Origin: Dunaliella salina
Taxonomy: Eukaryota; Chlorophyta; Chlorophyceae; Chlamydomonadales; Dunaliellaceae
Assembly (NCBI GenBank): GCA_002284615.2
Contig: MU069559.1
Coordinates: 211,530 to 223,753, forward strand
Reading direction: 5' to 3'
DNA length: 12,224 nucleotides
In this document: positions 1 to 8,157 of the stretch, piece after piece
Numbering within the stretch: the stretch's first letter is position 1
How the letters are laid out: each line of letters opens with the position of its first letter
Translations under genes and position numbers: made by a program
The notes under the pieces: model-generated
The model's database searches: none
What the model was told of the DNA's origin: nothing
Seen by the model: only the letters and a program-made list of their open reading frames with translations

Positions 1-13
1 TCCATGCCTTTTT

Positions 14-27
14 GGGGGGGGGGGGGG
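14..27. repeat. Poly-G homopolymer (14 G)
   Basis: An uninterrupted run of 14 G follows a run of T. The exact length may be unreliable because such runs are prone to sequencing error. No function is inferred. Confidence 0.9.
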
Positions 28-55
28 CCGTCAATTTTCCAAGCCATTTGTTTTT

Positions 56-124
56 CCCATTCCGCACCAGTTTGCACCCCGCTTCAAGGGGATAATTTCC
101 CCATTCCGCACCAGCTTGCACCCC
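56..124. repeat. Two-copy tandem repeat, 44-bp spacing
   Basis: A 25-bp block starting cccattccgcaccag and ending in gcacccc occurs at 56-80 and again at 100-124 with one T/C difference. The intervening bases contain cttcaagggg. This is a simple local duplication, with no evidence that it is coding or part of a mobile element. Confidence 0.8.
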
Positions 125-208
125 CCAAAAAACCCAGTACGCATGACGCAGCCTTTAAAAAAAGATATATTATGCGTATTGATCACGGATCTATACAGTA
201 TGCTCTGC

Positions 209-382
209 CTGCACACAAGTGCTTCCTGTACACACCCGCCCTACTGGCGCAAATGCTCTCCCTGCACACAAGTGCTCCCTGCGCTCTAGTGTTGTGCTCT
301 ACTTTTGCACTCATGTGCTTCCTCCGCAAAGGAAAGAAAGAAAAAAAAGAAAAGAAAGAAAATTGCACACACGTGCCTCCAG
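209..382. repeat. Degenerate minisatellite, about 50-bp period, plus purine tract
   Basis: A core resembling tgcacacaagtgcttcct recurs near 210, 263, 306 and 364, giving spacings of 53, 43 and 58 bp. The first two copies are almost identical and the last two are diverged. Between the third and fourth copies lies an A/G-only stretch (about 327-362) made of aaag-type repeats. The open reading frames across this stretch come from the repeat and are not treated as genes. Confidence 0.6.
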
Positions 383-1298
383 CGCATCAACCCTTTTGGC
401 TGCCTGCTTGCCTCACACCCATTGTTTGGCTTCGTTTCTGAAGGCCGACTCTAGACTAGATCTAGGCCCCCCTTGGGGCCCAACCTCAGGAATGGTGTGT
501 GAGAGGGAAAGCACTTCGTGCTTCTGGGTAACCCCCTTGGACCTATCTTGGAGAAGATCTGAGTTTGCTGGACAGCTTAGACAGCGCACACTTTCCAATC
601 TTAATCACTTAGAGGTTTTTTCATTTGACATTTTAGAGCGTGCCCTGGAAGAATGGAGAACAGGCTGCACAAAAAAAGGTGTCCGTGTACTTGCCGGCTC
701 AGAGGCTCACACTGTTTGCCTGTGGAAATGGAAGTAGGTGTCTGTCTGTATGCTGGCCTTGAGGCTTACTTGTTTGCCTGGAACACTGGGTTTAAAATGA
801 ACACTGCTGCTGCAGCTGCTGCTGCTGCTGCTTCACAAAGAAAATCCTGTAGGCATTGCAGCCATCAGTGTCAGTACCACCAAACCCGGGGGAAAAGGGC
901 GAATGTCACGCTCTTTGCTCTCAGAAAAGTGTGGTTGATGTTCTATTGTACACCTCTTTGTTCTTGTGCAAAAAGTGCATGTTGCATGGTCCAAGCATGT
1001 AGCGCTGGGCAAAAGTGGGTAAGACCACCATGGTTGGTCGTCCACCATGGTGATGAGGGTGGCACAAAGAAAGCGACATGAATGTGGCGCTTGCCTTCGG
1101 GTCATCAAATGGGTGTTGTCAGTGCATGCTTGTGCTTGATATTGAGTGCTTGAAAAGAAGAAAAGGAAGGTCAGAAGGCCGGAGGCCGTATGCATTCATG
1201 AAAGCTTCCCTACCTGGCAAGCCAGCACGGCCTCACCAAAGGGCCTTCACCAACCCTGGACACAGCTTGCCCAGATCAGAGCCAGAGAAACAAGCTGG
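383..1298. other. Stretch without a recognised gene
   Basis: Open frames up to about 170 codons cross this region, but none shows a recognisable domain and all are low-complexity or cysteine/tryptophan-rich in the manner of non-coding DNA. It holds a small CTG/CAG tract (804-832) and a pair of CCATGG-centred blocks near 1027-1052. It may be intron or upstream sequence of the gene whose terminal exon appears at 1451, but no other exon could be identified. Confidence 0.5.
804..832. repeat. CTG/CAG trinucleotide tract
   Basis: Roughly nine CTG/GCT units occur with one CAG interruption. In one + frame this reads as a run of alanines. With no surrounding domain it is treated as a microsatellite, not a coding homopolymer. 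Confidence 0.8.
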
Positions 1299-1416
1299 TG
1301 AGGATCTGGACAGTCGTCCCCGATCCTCCTGGTCACTTGGATTCTCATTCTCCTGTTCTCCACCACCGAACGCCCAGCAAACCCTCAAGTGATAGCTTGC
1401 GCTTACTGGTGTGTGT

Positions 1417-1450
1417 CGTTACTACTTGCACTTCATGATGATCTCTGTAG
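1417..1450 (+). promoter_or_regulatory. Candidate 3' splice site (acceptor)
   Basis: A moderately pyrimidine-rich run, including cgttactacttgcacttc and tctctgtag, ends in AG directly before the charged reading frame. The change from hydrophobic to Arg/Glu-rich translation at this AG is the main support. A candidate donor, ctg|gtgagg, lies at 1297/1298, which would give an intron of about 150 bp. However, the sequence before it does not look coding in the frame required, so that donor is weak. Confidence 0.4.
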
Positions 1451-1682
1451 GGAGCTTGAAGAGGAGAGGGCGGCTGCCAAGGAAGCGAAAGAGCGGGAGC
1501 GGCGAGCAAAGAAAGAGGAAGACAAGAGCAAAAGCCGAGGAGAAGAGAGAGATGGGAAGCGGGGAAGGGAGGAGGGGGGCAGAGACAGGGAGGAGCGGAA
1601 GGAGAGGAAGCGAGAAAAAGAAAGCGGGAAGGACAAGGAGCGTCACAGCCACAAGCGAAGCCGGCGCTCTCGCTCTCCATAG
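1451..1682 (+). CDS. Probable terminal exon: Arg/Ser- and Glu/Lys-rich protein tail (partial)
   Basis: Read from an AG acceptor at 1449-1450, this segment gives 76 residues and stops at a TAG (1680-1682). It starts GAG CTT GAA GAG GAG, reading ELEEERAAAKEAKERERRAK, continues as a dense run of E, R, K and D, and ends HSHKRSRRSRSP. Charged coiled-coil-like stretches that end in Arg/Ser dipeptides are typical of pre-mRNA splicing proteins of the SR-related class, which act in the nucleus; that role is an inference from composition. The same frame is closed upstream by a stop at 1299-1301, and the 1302-1448 reading is hydrophobic and unlike the tail, which fits an intron. Entry would be in phase 2, with one base of the split codon in this exon. 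The upstream exons and the actual gene were not recognised. The strongly purine-rich coding strand means a chance open frame remains possible. Confidence 0.5.
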
Positions 1683-2132
1683 CAATAAGCTGATGCTGTC
1701 CAGTCTGTGGCCTGGGAAACAGTGTGGTTGCCCATTTGGGCTTTCATTCGAATGTACGGACGCCCCTGCTTCCTGTCACTGCTCGCTTACCTTTGATAGA
1801 GAAGAAAGAAAAGTTTGCGCTGGCCATAGGCTGCATGCATTATTTAAAAAGGTTCCTCGTCATACTTATGTAACACAGAAAGGAATGAATTGAGCAATCC
1901 TGTACAAATTGTAGCTTTTGGGACTGAGAACATCAGGAAAGGAGGAGTTGGTGAGGGTGGTATCCCATGCACTACATGTGCATACCTTTTGCCGCGAGCA
2001 GCCGCAACGCTGGAGTTAGGGTGGGAAGTATTTTCCTGGCAATTTACGCCTACATGCAGGGCCGTGCTGTCTGATGAATTCCCTGCACGGCAATTTGGAA
2101 TGTTGAAAGTGTGGGGATGTTGGTCAAAAGCT
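1683..2132 (+). other. Possible 3' UTR and downstream sequence
   Basis: This region follows the stop of the charged exon and holds no recognised gene. TGTAA occurs at 1869-1873, about 187 bp after the stop. TGTAA is the usual polyadenylation signal in volvocalean green algae, so it would fit if the organism belongs there. One TGTAA within 200 bp is not improbable by chance. The remainder up to the TCAG tract shows no structure. Confidence 0.3.
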
Positions 2133-2172
2133 GTCAGTCAGTCAGTCAGTCAGTCAGTCAGTCAGTCAGTCA
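2133..2172. repeat. (TCAG)n microsatellite at the 3' end of the LINE fragment
   Basis: About ten TCAG units run into caatcaatta on the right. On the minus strand this is a (TGAC)n tail directly following the non-coding end of the LINE fragment at 2176-2760. Short tandem repeats at the 3' terminus are known in several LINE clades instead of poly(A). Here the tract probably marks the end of the inserted element. Confidence 0.8.
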
Positions 2173-2175
2173 ATC

Positions 2176-2760
2176 AATTAAGTCAACAAGTGCAGAAAGT
2201 GAGGGGGGGCAGAAAATTTTCAGGGGCTGTAAAGTCAACGTTTTTCTTGGCAGCAAACAGGAAAGGTAACAGCGAAGAAGGCCTCCACTCAAAACGATAA
2301 CAGCTAGCCTGTTCATAAAAGGGATGGAGCCCAAAAAGAAAAGGAAACAATTTGTTGTTGTGTTGATTCATGAAAGCAAAGCTACAAAAGGACTGAATAT
2401 GGTGAGAAGAAGAAAGGTAAGGAGCCGCCTGAAAAGAGGCATTCGAAGGAGAAAGAAGAGTACCAGGAAACAGCGGGGCGTACTTTAGACCAAGAGAGCA
2501 GACCTGGGGGTGTGCACATTTGACAATAGCATGTTGCTCATCCCGCACATCATCCTAACAATCACACAGGTCACAAGTAGGGGAAATGTCGTCATTCCAA
2601 GTAGCTTGCTCGACTTTAAGAATATTGGAAGAGGACACAAAGACGAAATCCAGCAATACTGCATACAATGTATCTGGGTAATGATGAAAGAAAAACTACA
2701 TAGGTATAGAAACTCTCCCTACATCAATTAAGGAAAAGGAGACACATTAGCTCATAAAGA
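2176..2760 (-). pseudogene. LINE (non-LTR retrotransposon) C-terminal fragment, 5' truncated
   Basis: On the minus strand a reading frame gives HHYPDTLYAVLLDF, then KVEQATWNDDISP, then TCDLCDC, a TAG stop at 2555-2557, and DDVRDEQHAIVKCAHPQV. The arrangement C-x2-C ... H-x4-C with DEQH is the zinc-binding region found after the reverse transcriptase in many LINE ORF2 proteins. Reading on gives NQHNNKLFPFLFGLHPFYEQ, which also resembles the end of such proteins as I recall them. The reverse transcriptase and endonuclease parts are absent, as expected for 5' truncation. An in-frame stop and a frame change near 2690 show it is dead. Its 3' end meets the (TGAC)n tract. I could not find a convincing target-site duplication. 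Confidence 0.6.
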
Positions 2761-3545
2761 GCCGCGAGTCCCCTTCACCATAAGATTTGAGTCAGGACAG
2801 TGTAATGGGGATCTGGAGGAATAAAAGCGCCTGGCTTTGGAACCTGGCTGTGGAGAGCATTATTATTTTTGATATCGCGACGCAAGGAAACTAGTTTGTG
2901 GGCATGCTGAGCGGAATGGGCATGAAGTTACTGAGCAAGCTTAGTGGCACGTAAATGATCCATTTCTAGTTGTTTGAATTGCTTCAGGGTATGCTCAGTG
3001 TAAATAGTTCCAATAACATCCAGGGGAATAGGGTGAAATGTAACAGCTTCAGCGCTAACTTATTGAATAAGTTTACAGAGGTCTGCATGCTGCTGCTTTG
3101 CTGTGTTCAACTGATGTTCTGGCCTTGCGTCTTCACAGAGCTTGATTTCTTTTGGTGCACATGGCGTTCGTTCGCATGAAATTCATGGGGTTGCCTCATG
3201 CAGCTAGCCCTGGCGGTCCTCCGTGTCAAGCTGCGCAAAGTGTGATGTGAATGGATAGGAGAAACAATGTTAGAAGAAGGTTTGGCATTAAAAGGGGTGA
3301 TCAAAATAGCATCTGGTAGACTTGTCTTTTCCTCTCTTGAAGGTTACAAGGGAAGAAGTAAATAGGTATAGTTCTGATTGAGGCATGTGCAGGGAGTTGG
3401 AGGTTGTGATGAGCAGTTTAAAATCGCTTCCTTTGTCTGTATAGACCAGGCCTGCTCCCACAGAGTTTTTGCCGAGTGCTTCTGGAATCATTCTGCCTGC
3501 AATGTTATGTCGTTCAGTTTTCACGTTGGAGATGGTCTGGTTCTG

Positions 3546-3602
3546 GCAGCCTGAGAGCACATGGAATGTGCTGTCCAATTGGTGGCAGCCTGGGAGTGGG
3601 CA
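3546..3602 (-). other. Cys/His knuckle of the polyprotein relic
   Basis: The minus-strand reading CPLPGCHQLDSTFHVLSGC has the pattern C-x4-C ... H-x4-C and is followed by QNQTISNVKTERHNIAGRMI. Similar knuckles follow the RNase H of non-LTR retrotransposon proteins and probably bind zinc and nucleic acid. All four ligands are intact in this copy, and the flanking frame stays open for about 120 codons. Confidence 0.6.
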
Positions 3603-4059
3603 TGTCGGGTCAGTAGACTTTTTAAACGGGCTGCATGTTTTTTGATTATCATAAATCACTTTGACAGTGTGCCTGTGCGAGAATGCAAGATGGTGCGCTT
3701 CACATGTACAGAAATGTGGGGCACAGTTCTAAAGGCATTGCTGATTTTTTATCTACACGCGGTAATAAGTTCTTATAGTAAGAATGGTAACCTATTCTTC
3801 AAAATAGCAACCTGTTTTGGCATTGGCATAACCAAGTTTGTGTCTTCTATGCACGTGGAATTTAAGAGCACTTTGAAGATAGGAGAGAAAGATGAGCTTG
3901 GTGGCAGGTGGGAAATCTGTAGATATGCCCGCTATGCACTCTTTTTTCTTCCTTGGCAAACCAAAACATATGTGTAAAAGGATTTCCGCCAGGACATGCA
4001 CCGGAGATCTCAGTATCTGCCGTGCAGTTGTTGGCTTGATTGGCCTGATACTTTGTAGT

Positions 4060-4445
4060 AGCACCTGCACATTCATTCCCAACGATGCCAGCATGAGACT
4101 TTATTTTATTTTAAATCAAACATTGGAATGAACGTTTCTATGAGAGTTGAAATCATTTAAGGGCCTCTCCTTGGATATGCCCCAGGTATTTCTCAGGGTA
4201 GAGAAGCTAAGCTGTTTACATATTTGATTGAAAGAGGGGAGGCTTTCCGATGCAATGTTTGCATGTTTGGAAATGAAAGCAGCAGCAATTGCTGCCAATT
4301 CAGCTCGTGTTAAGGTTTTCGTGATCCCATCACTATCTGGCTCTACTAAGTTCTTGTTGTCAGTAAGTGGGCAGTAGACACCTGCCCCAATTTCTTGCTT
4401 GCCGTTCTGGACGAGGCAGCTGCCATCTGTGTATGCCCACGTCCT
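4060..4445 (-). pseudogene. RNase H domain, catalytically degraded
   Basis: The domain begins WAYTDGSCLVQNGKQEIGAG, with the first catalytic Asp (codon 4425-4427). It continues TRAELAAIAAAF with the catalytic Glu (4299-4301). IASES then appears where ATDS is usual, so the third acidic residue is Glu instead of Asp (4245-4247). After a frameshift near 4205 the other frame reads LYPEKYLGHIQGEALK, then stops, then KIKSHAGIVGNECAG. The conserved His and Glu are present, but the final catalytic Asp is Gly (4063-4065). RNase H degrades the RNA strand of RNA-DNA hybrids during retrotransposition. This copy cannot, because of the broken frame and lost residues. Confidence 0.75.
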
Positions 4446-4654
4446 CCAGTCAGTGACTTTGGAAGTAAGGATGGTACTGGGTTGGTTGGGCGCCGAGTCT
4501 GTATCTTGGATACTGATTTGTGAATTTCTAGGGTACTTGGAGACATGTTGTTTGTCAAATGGGAGGCGTTCCAATTTATTGAAACCTGGCATGTCATGCA
4601 TGGGGTTGAGAACAGAGTGGCTGCCAACACTCTTCAGCTTTCACTCTGGCTTCT

Positions 4655-5080
4655 GGCACATCTCTTGCTAGGCCCCGAAGCCAATCTTTGCTTGGTTGTT
4701 AAGATGGATTCGAACTGCAGTATTCCAAAGAGCAGAGATTTGAAGGTCCCAGGTGTGCTGAGGTAGAGGTATCTCTGCGTTAGGGCAGGATTGAGGGGCA
4801 CTTTAATCAAGTTTGGCACAAGGTATGATTACCCAAGGTCGTAATAAAGGTGGGGGTAGGCGCTGACAAGTCTGGGGTAAGAGTTAATTATCATGTTCCT
4901 ACCCCAAGCAGGAAGGAAAATGAATGTAGCAGTAGCCATGATTCCCTCGTCAAAAATGGGATGGCATACTGAGAATCCTGAGAATTTGGATGTAAGGGTA
5001 TTATGCAGGGCACCAAAAATTTCTGGTATTGCGGGTGTTTGGTCTAGTCGGGAGGCCATTTTTTCTTGGGTTACCAAGGC
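4655..5080 (-). other. Conserved mid-region of the relic, possibly methyltransferase-like
   Basis: Readable minus-strand blocks are VTQEKMASRLD, FSGFSVCHPIFDEG, ATATFIFLPAWGRN, SYPRLVSAYPHLYYDLG and WDLQISALWNTAVRI. The spacing of a hydrophobic strand ending LPAW and a late hydrophobic WDLQISALWN strand recalls the fold of phage-type N6-adenine methyltransferase modules. No clear NPPY-type catalytic motif is seen, so the enzyme assignment is speculative. The block order matches the green-lineage polyprotein family I recall. Confidence 0.3.
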
Positions 5081-5639
5081 CCATTTCTAAAGGGCAGCAT
5101 GGATGTGAGTCAGGAGGGCTCGTAAGAGTCTTTGATTTTCTTGCTAGAGTACCTTCTTTCAAGCATGGATTGCAGAAAAGAAGTCCTTGCAGCTGCACTG
5201 AAGTGGCAAAGCTACCTGGAGCACACATTATGTTTTCGTGCATGCCAGCAAGCTTGGCCCCATAAAAAGCTCTGTAGAGGATTTGAAAACGGCTTGGGGA
5301 TATCATGTCAACACATTTGCCTTGCATGTTACGTATGCAAAATATGTGTGCTGTGAGGATTTCTGGGAAAATAAGGGGGGATGGGGTAGGAGGGGAATGG
5401 CTGCAGGATCCGGTCAGATGATGGTGAAAAAGGGGATTGCTGATCCGTGTACTTCACAAGGTCAACCTCTCGCAGCCAGGATTCGCATGAACCTGCAGTT
5501 TTTATGTCTGCTTGAGGATTAGTGGGGTTGTGTCAAATGTGATTTTGTTGCGCAAGTCTATGTCAACTCATTGCTGCCATACATTGGTTGCGTCAGGCCC
5601 AAAGCCCTGTCTCACAAGATTTGAGAAGGTAGAGCCTGC

Positions 5640-5800
5640 CGTGGGTACGGATAGGTTAGGCTTGCTCTGTTGTGCTTTAAATTTAAGCAAATGCTGGTGG
5701 AATTCAGGCCATGTCTCCTTTAATTTTTCTGGTTCCCAGGAGGGTTATCCAAGTGACCCTCAAGAGTTCTTCACTTGTCTTCACTTGTCTGACAAAATGA
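5640..5800 (-). other. Chromodomain-like strip of the polyprotein relic
   Basis: One minus-strand frame gives FVRQVKTSEELLRVTW. After a frame change near 5745 another gives WEPEKLKETWPEFHQHLLKF. A short beta-strand pattern followed by a W-x-P/WEP motif and an amphipathic helix is the chromodomain signature. In chromoviral-type elements such modules target chromatin marks. The segment is short, and the assignment rests on the WEP motif and its place directly after the PHD-like segment. Confidence 0.35.
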
Positions 5801-5841
5801 CAATTGATCATTGTCATTTTCTGACTATCATTCAGGCCTGC

Positions 5842-5955
5842 ACAGGCGGGGCATGCCCATGTGTCAGCCATTTCGATTCCCTGTATCTGCTCATCTGAGT
5901 AGCATCCAAGATCACCCATGCATCCCCAATGCTACGTCCAATGGCGGACATCACA
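5842..5955 (-). other. PHD-like Cys/His segment of the polyprotein relic
   Basis: The minus-strand reading ICDVRHWT, stop, HWGCMGDLGCYSDEQ ... DTWACPAC resembles the second half of a PHD finger: C-x2-[C], aromatic-His-x2-C, then a W-x-C-x2-C ending. The second cysteine of the first pair is Arg in this reading, and an in-frame TAG (5932-5934) sits where an aromatic residue would be expected. PHD fingers bind histone H3 tails. Whether this one ever did is inference, since only half of a finger is visible. Confidence 0.4.
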
Positions 5956-6205
5956 GATGTGCGTATCAGGGAAGGGAGGTTCAATGGTTTCAGGCTCATA
6001 GCCATAGAGGTAATTTCCTGTATAAATCCAGGTGAAAGGATTTAGGCAGAATAGACGGGGTATAGGTGACATGCATATGCAGGTTCTTAAATGGAAGAGC
6101 ACACCAATGATGGTAGGTGAATTTTTTTGCTGTTGGTGTCTCATGGGTGATAAGGAGAAAAATGTCTACAGTAAGATAAATGCCGATCCCTGAGATCAAC
6201 AACAA

Positions 6206-6959
6206 GCTGGCTCAAACCCAAAGGGCTTTTTCCTGCTAGAAACCATGAGCATGCTGCATGCCATTTGTGGCAAACAGAAGGTGTGAAGTCCAGCAGGAAG
6301 GATTCATAGAACTGAGAGTAACATCAGCCATGCAACATTTTTTGAAGAAGAGGGCTACTGCAAAGGATAAAGGAGTTGTAGAGATGCATATTGGCTCAGA
6401 TACAGTTAAATTGAATGTGCTCCATACCACACTCACGCAGTTGGTAGAGGTCATGTGTGCATGCATGCTGCTGCAGACCGTGGTACATCAAGCAAGCTGT
6501 ATCTACTAACTGCATAATGACTTTGTTGGCGGCTCATCAATTAAAATCATGTGTGCATATGGACCTTTTGACTTCCCTTTGCTGCTTGCACCTTGATTTT
6601 TGCGCAAAAACTTTCTCTTTTCTGAGTCATCTCCTCCTTCCAAGTCATCTGTGTGCTGGAATGTACAACCACAAGGCCTATCAGCCCAACAGTGTGGCTG
6701 CCAGTCCCTTTAAATATTATAAATCTTGTAAAACCTTCCACACCCACGCAGCACCAAGGAAAGGAGAGGAAACAAAAAGGTAACAGGAAAAACTGCATAG
6801 GCTGAGAGAACTCTCACCGCATCATGAATGTTGGCTACGAGTATTCAAACAAATGGGGCCATTTCCCGGGGATCTGAAGGTTGTCCCGAACAATTGGTCC
6901 GTCATCCGTCCTGGCACGCATGTAAGCAGCTTGTACAGTGTGACCTTTGTGCACTCTCT
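6206..6959. other. Unresolved stretch upstream of the polyprotein relic
   Basis: The minus strand has open readings here (for example NLTVSEPICISTTPLSF near 6400 and a frame at 6547-6798) that could be a 5' extension of the relic, but no family blocks were recognised. An A/T-rich tttaaatattataaa lies at 6708-6722. No gene is called. Confidence 0.35.
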
Positions 6960-7115
6960 TCATTAGATCTGCTTCTGGGTCTCACCTGGGCTAGCTTTGT
7001 TTAGTGCAGGTTTTGAGGCCACTTGGTGCTTGCTTGCTAGTGAAGGGATCTTCCCTCAATGCACGCGGCCTCTGGCCTGCGCAGACTTTTCATTCCTTTT
7101 TTTTTTTTTGCGTGC
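6960..7115 (+). mobile_element. SINE-like dispersed repeat, copy 1
   Basis: It shares with the copy at 8158 the ordered blocks ctcacct-ggctagct, gcaggtt-tgagg, gcttgctagt, cttccct and gcacgcggcctctggcctgc, then a T-rich end (here 12 T at 7098-7109). Blocks are separated by small indels, as in old copies of one element. The short length, absence of coding, several scattered copies in both orientations and T-rich 3' terminus fit a SINE. RNA polymerase III box assignment (a TAGC-type box A, and GGTTNTGAGG resembling box B) is tentative. Confidence 0.5.
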
Positions 7116-7474
7116 TGTATCCCAGGTCTATTAATTTGTTTGCAATTGCACTTGGCCTAATTTCTCTAGACTCCTTGAATCATGCATTTGTGACTTCTCT
7201 TTGGAGTACACTACATACACTTCAAAGAAAATTATATACTTCACCTTGGTGAAGTACAACTTTTTTAAACTCAGAACCCCTTCACTATTGCTTCCTTATC
7301 ATAGCCTAGCAGACATGCACGTTGACGGCTTCTTCATATAAACCTGTCAATCCATCCCAGGCCACCTTAATCCCTCCTCATGACAGGGACATCCACCTTC
7401 ACGAAATGAAGATGTATCCCAACATCAATCCATTCATCACGTTGGAAACTGCAGCAGCTCAACATTCACTACTA

Positions 7475-7499
7475 TAACCAGACGCATATAGTCTGGTTA
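7475..7499. repeat. Perfect 9-bp inverted repeat, 7-nt loop
   Basis: taaccagac and gtctggtta flank gcatata. A stem of this size occurs by chance in a window this long, and no terminator or protein-binding role is claimed. A further gtctggt follows at 7505. Confidence 0.6.
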
Positions 7500-7890
7500 C
7501 TTAAGTCTGGTCCTTTTGAAAACTTTCAGCTCTTGAAATCCAAAAAGGTGAAACAGAGTGACCCCACCAGTTCCACTCCAGTGGACAATAACTTTCTGAT
7601 TATAACATCACCTTCATTGGTGTGTATGGCACTATTTACAATGAGTGGTCTGGTTACAGGCCTCTGGTTTTCAGCTCAACTGCCCTTGTAGGTGGATAAA
7701 GCGATTTAACTTTACCTTACCCTACCTCTCAATGAGTGCACAATCGAATCTCTCATGAAGCTGGGTCTTCCCAAACAAAAAGCTATAACTAGCATCCAAA
7801 CCATGTTATCCCAAACTGACAGCCATAACTAACACCAGGCCCTTCATTTTCAGGTGGGTTCTGGGGGCGGTCTCTGCTGGGCACACGGCG

Positions 7891-7923
7891 GAGGAGAGAA
7901 GGAGAAGGAGAAGGAGAAGGAAA
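7891..7923. repeat. GGAGAA purine microsatellite
   Basis: About four GGAGAA units with flanking gaggag and aaggaaa form a short polypurine tract. Confidence 0.85.
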
Positions 7924-8157
7924 GTCCAGGCGTCCAAGAGTATCATGATGGCGAACAACCCCCCAGATCCTCATTAGCACTGTTTCTAGGAAGAATCTGG
8001 TGTGATTCAGTACTGCTCCTTCAGGAGTGTACCGCTCCTTCAAAAGTGCGGAGTTTAAGGAGGTGTCATTTCTAACCCTGGTGGGGGCAAACGGAGAGGC
8101 CCTTTCCTTAGCGCACGCTCTTTGACCGCTAATGCGTAGAGCGTAGACCTTTACCTT

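Larger units (their letters stand above)
2775..6205 (-). pseudogene. Decayed RNase H-containing polyprotein of a retroelement-like repeat
   Basis: Minus-strand coding similarity can be followed for about 3.4 kb if frame changes are allowed. In order it shows: FTYHHWCALPFKNLHMHV (about 6120); GYEPETIEPPFPDTHICDV and a PHD-like Cys/His segment (5842-5955); WEPEKLKETWPEF (5700-5738); LYRAFYGAKLAGMHENI (about 5280); FSVCHPIFDEG with ATATFIFLPAW (about 4910-4980); WDLQISALWNTAVRIHLNN (about 4700-4752); RNase H (4060-4445); CPLPGCHQLDSTFHVLSGC (3546-3602); and a tail ending PPDPHYTVLTQILW before TGA (2775-2777). I recognise this order from a long RNase H-containing polyprotein that recurs in green-lineage genomes, but cannot cite an entry. 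Stops (for example 5932-5934 and 5568-5570) and at least five frameshifts (near 6000, 5745, 5080, 4205 and 3955) make it non-functional. The N-terminal limit is uncertain, and no YADD-type reverse transcriptase motif was found. Confidence 0.65.
7116..8157. other. Stretch without a recognised gene; possible coding-like fragment
   Basis: Plus-strand readings around 7420-7690 look somewhat protein-like (HYYNQTHIVWLLKSGPFENF, then after a frame change SDYNITFIGVYGTIYNEWS) but match no family I know. The region also holds a 9-bp perfect inverted repeat (7475-7483 with 7491-7499), a GGAGAA tract and a 17-bp block, ttagcactgtttctagg (7974-7990), which recurs at 8158. No gene is called. Confidence 0.35.

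Noticed and set aside
4..737. Open frames of 145 and 172 codons on the + strand
   Set aside because: They run through G, purine and short tandem repeats, overlap each other and show no domain.
1020..1056. Hairpin or regulatory palindrome around two CCATGG sites
   Set aside because: CCATGG is self-complementary and the extended pairing is short. This is expected by chance.
653..1081. 142-codon + frame with a poly-alanine run
   Set aside because: The alanine run is a CTG/CAG microsatellite, and the flanking residues are cysteine-rich with no recognisable fold.
1422..1685. Leu/Ser/Pro-rich minus frames over the charged exon
   Set aside because: They are the antisense shadow of a purine-rich coding strand.
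2819..2826. AATAAA on the + strand as a polyadenylation signal
   Set aside because: It lies inside the minus-strand relic with no + strand gene just upstream.
3561..3977. 138-codon + frame
   Set aside because: It lies antisense to the Cys/His knuckle and neighbouring conserved blocks of the minus-strand relic and has no similarity of its own.
4700..4720. tRNA B-box-like gattcgaactgc on the + strand
   Set aside because: There is no matching A box or cloverleaf, and on the other strand it encodes the conserved WNTAVRIH block of the relic.
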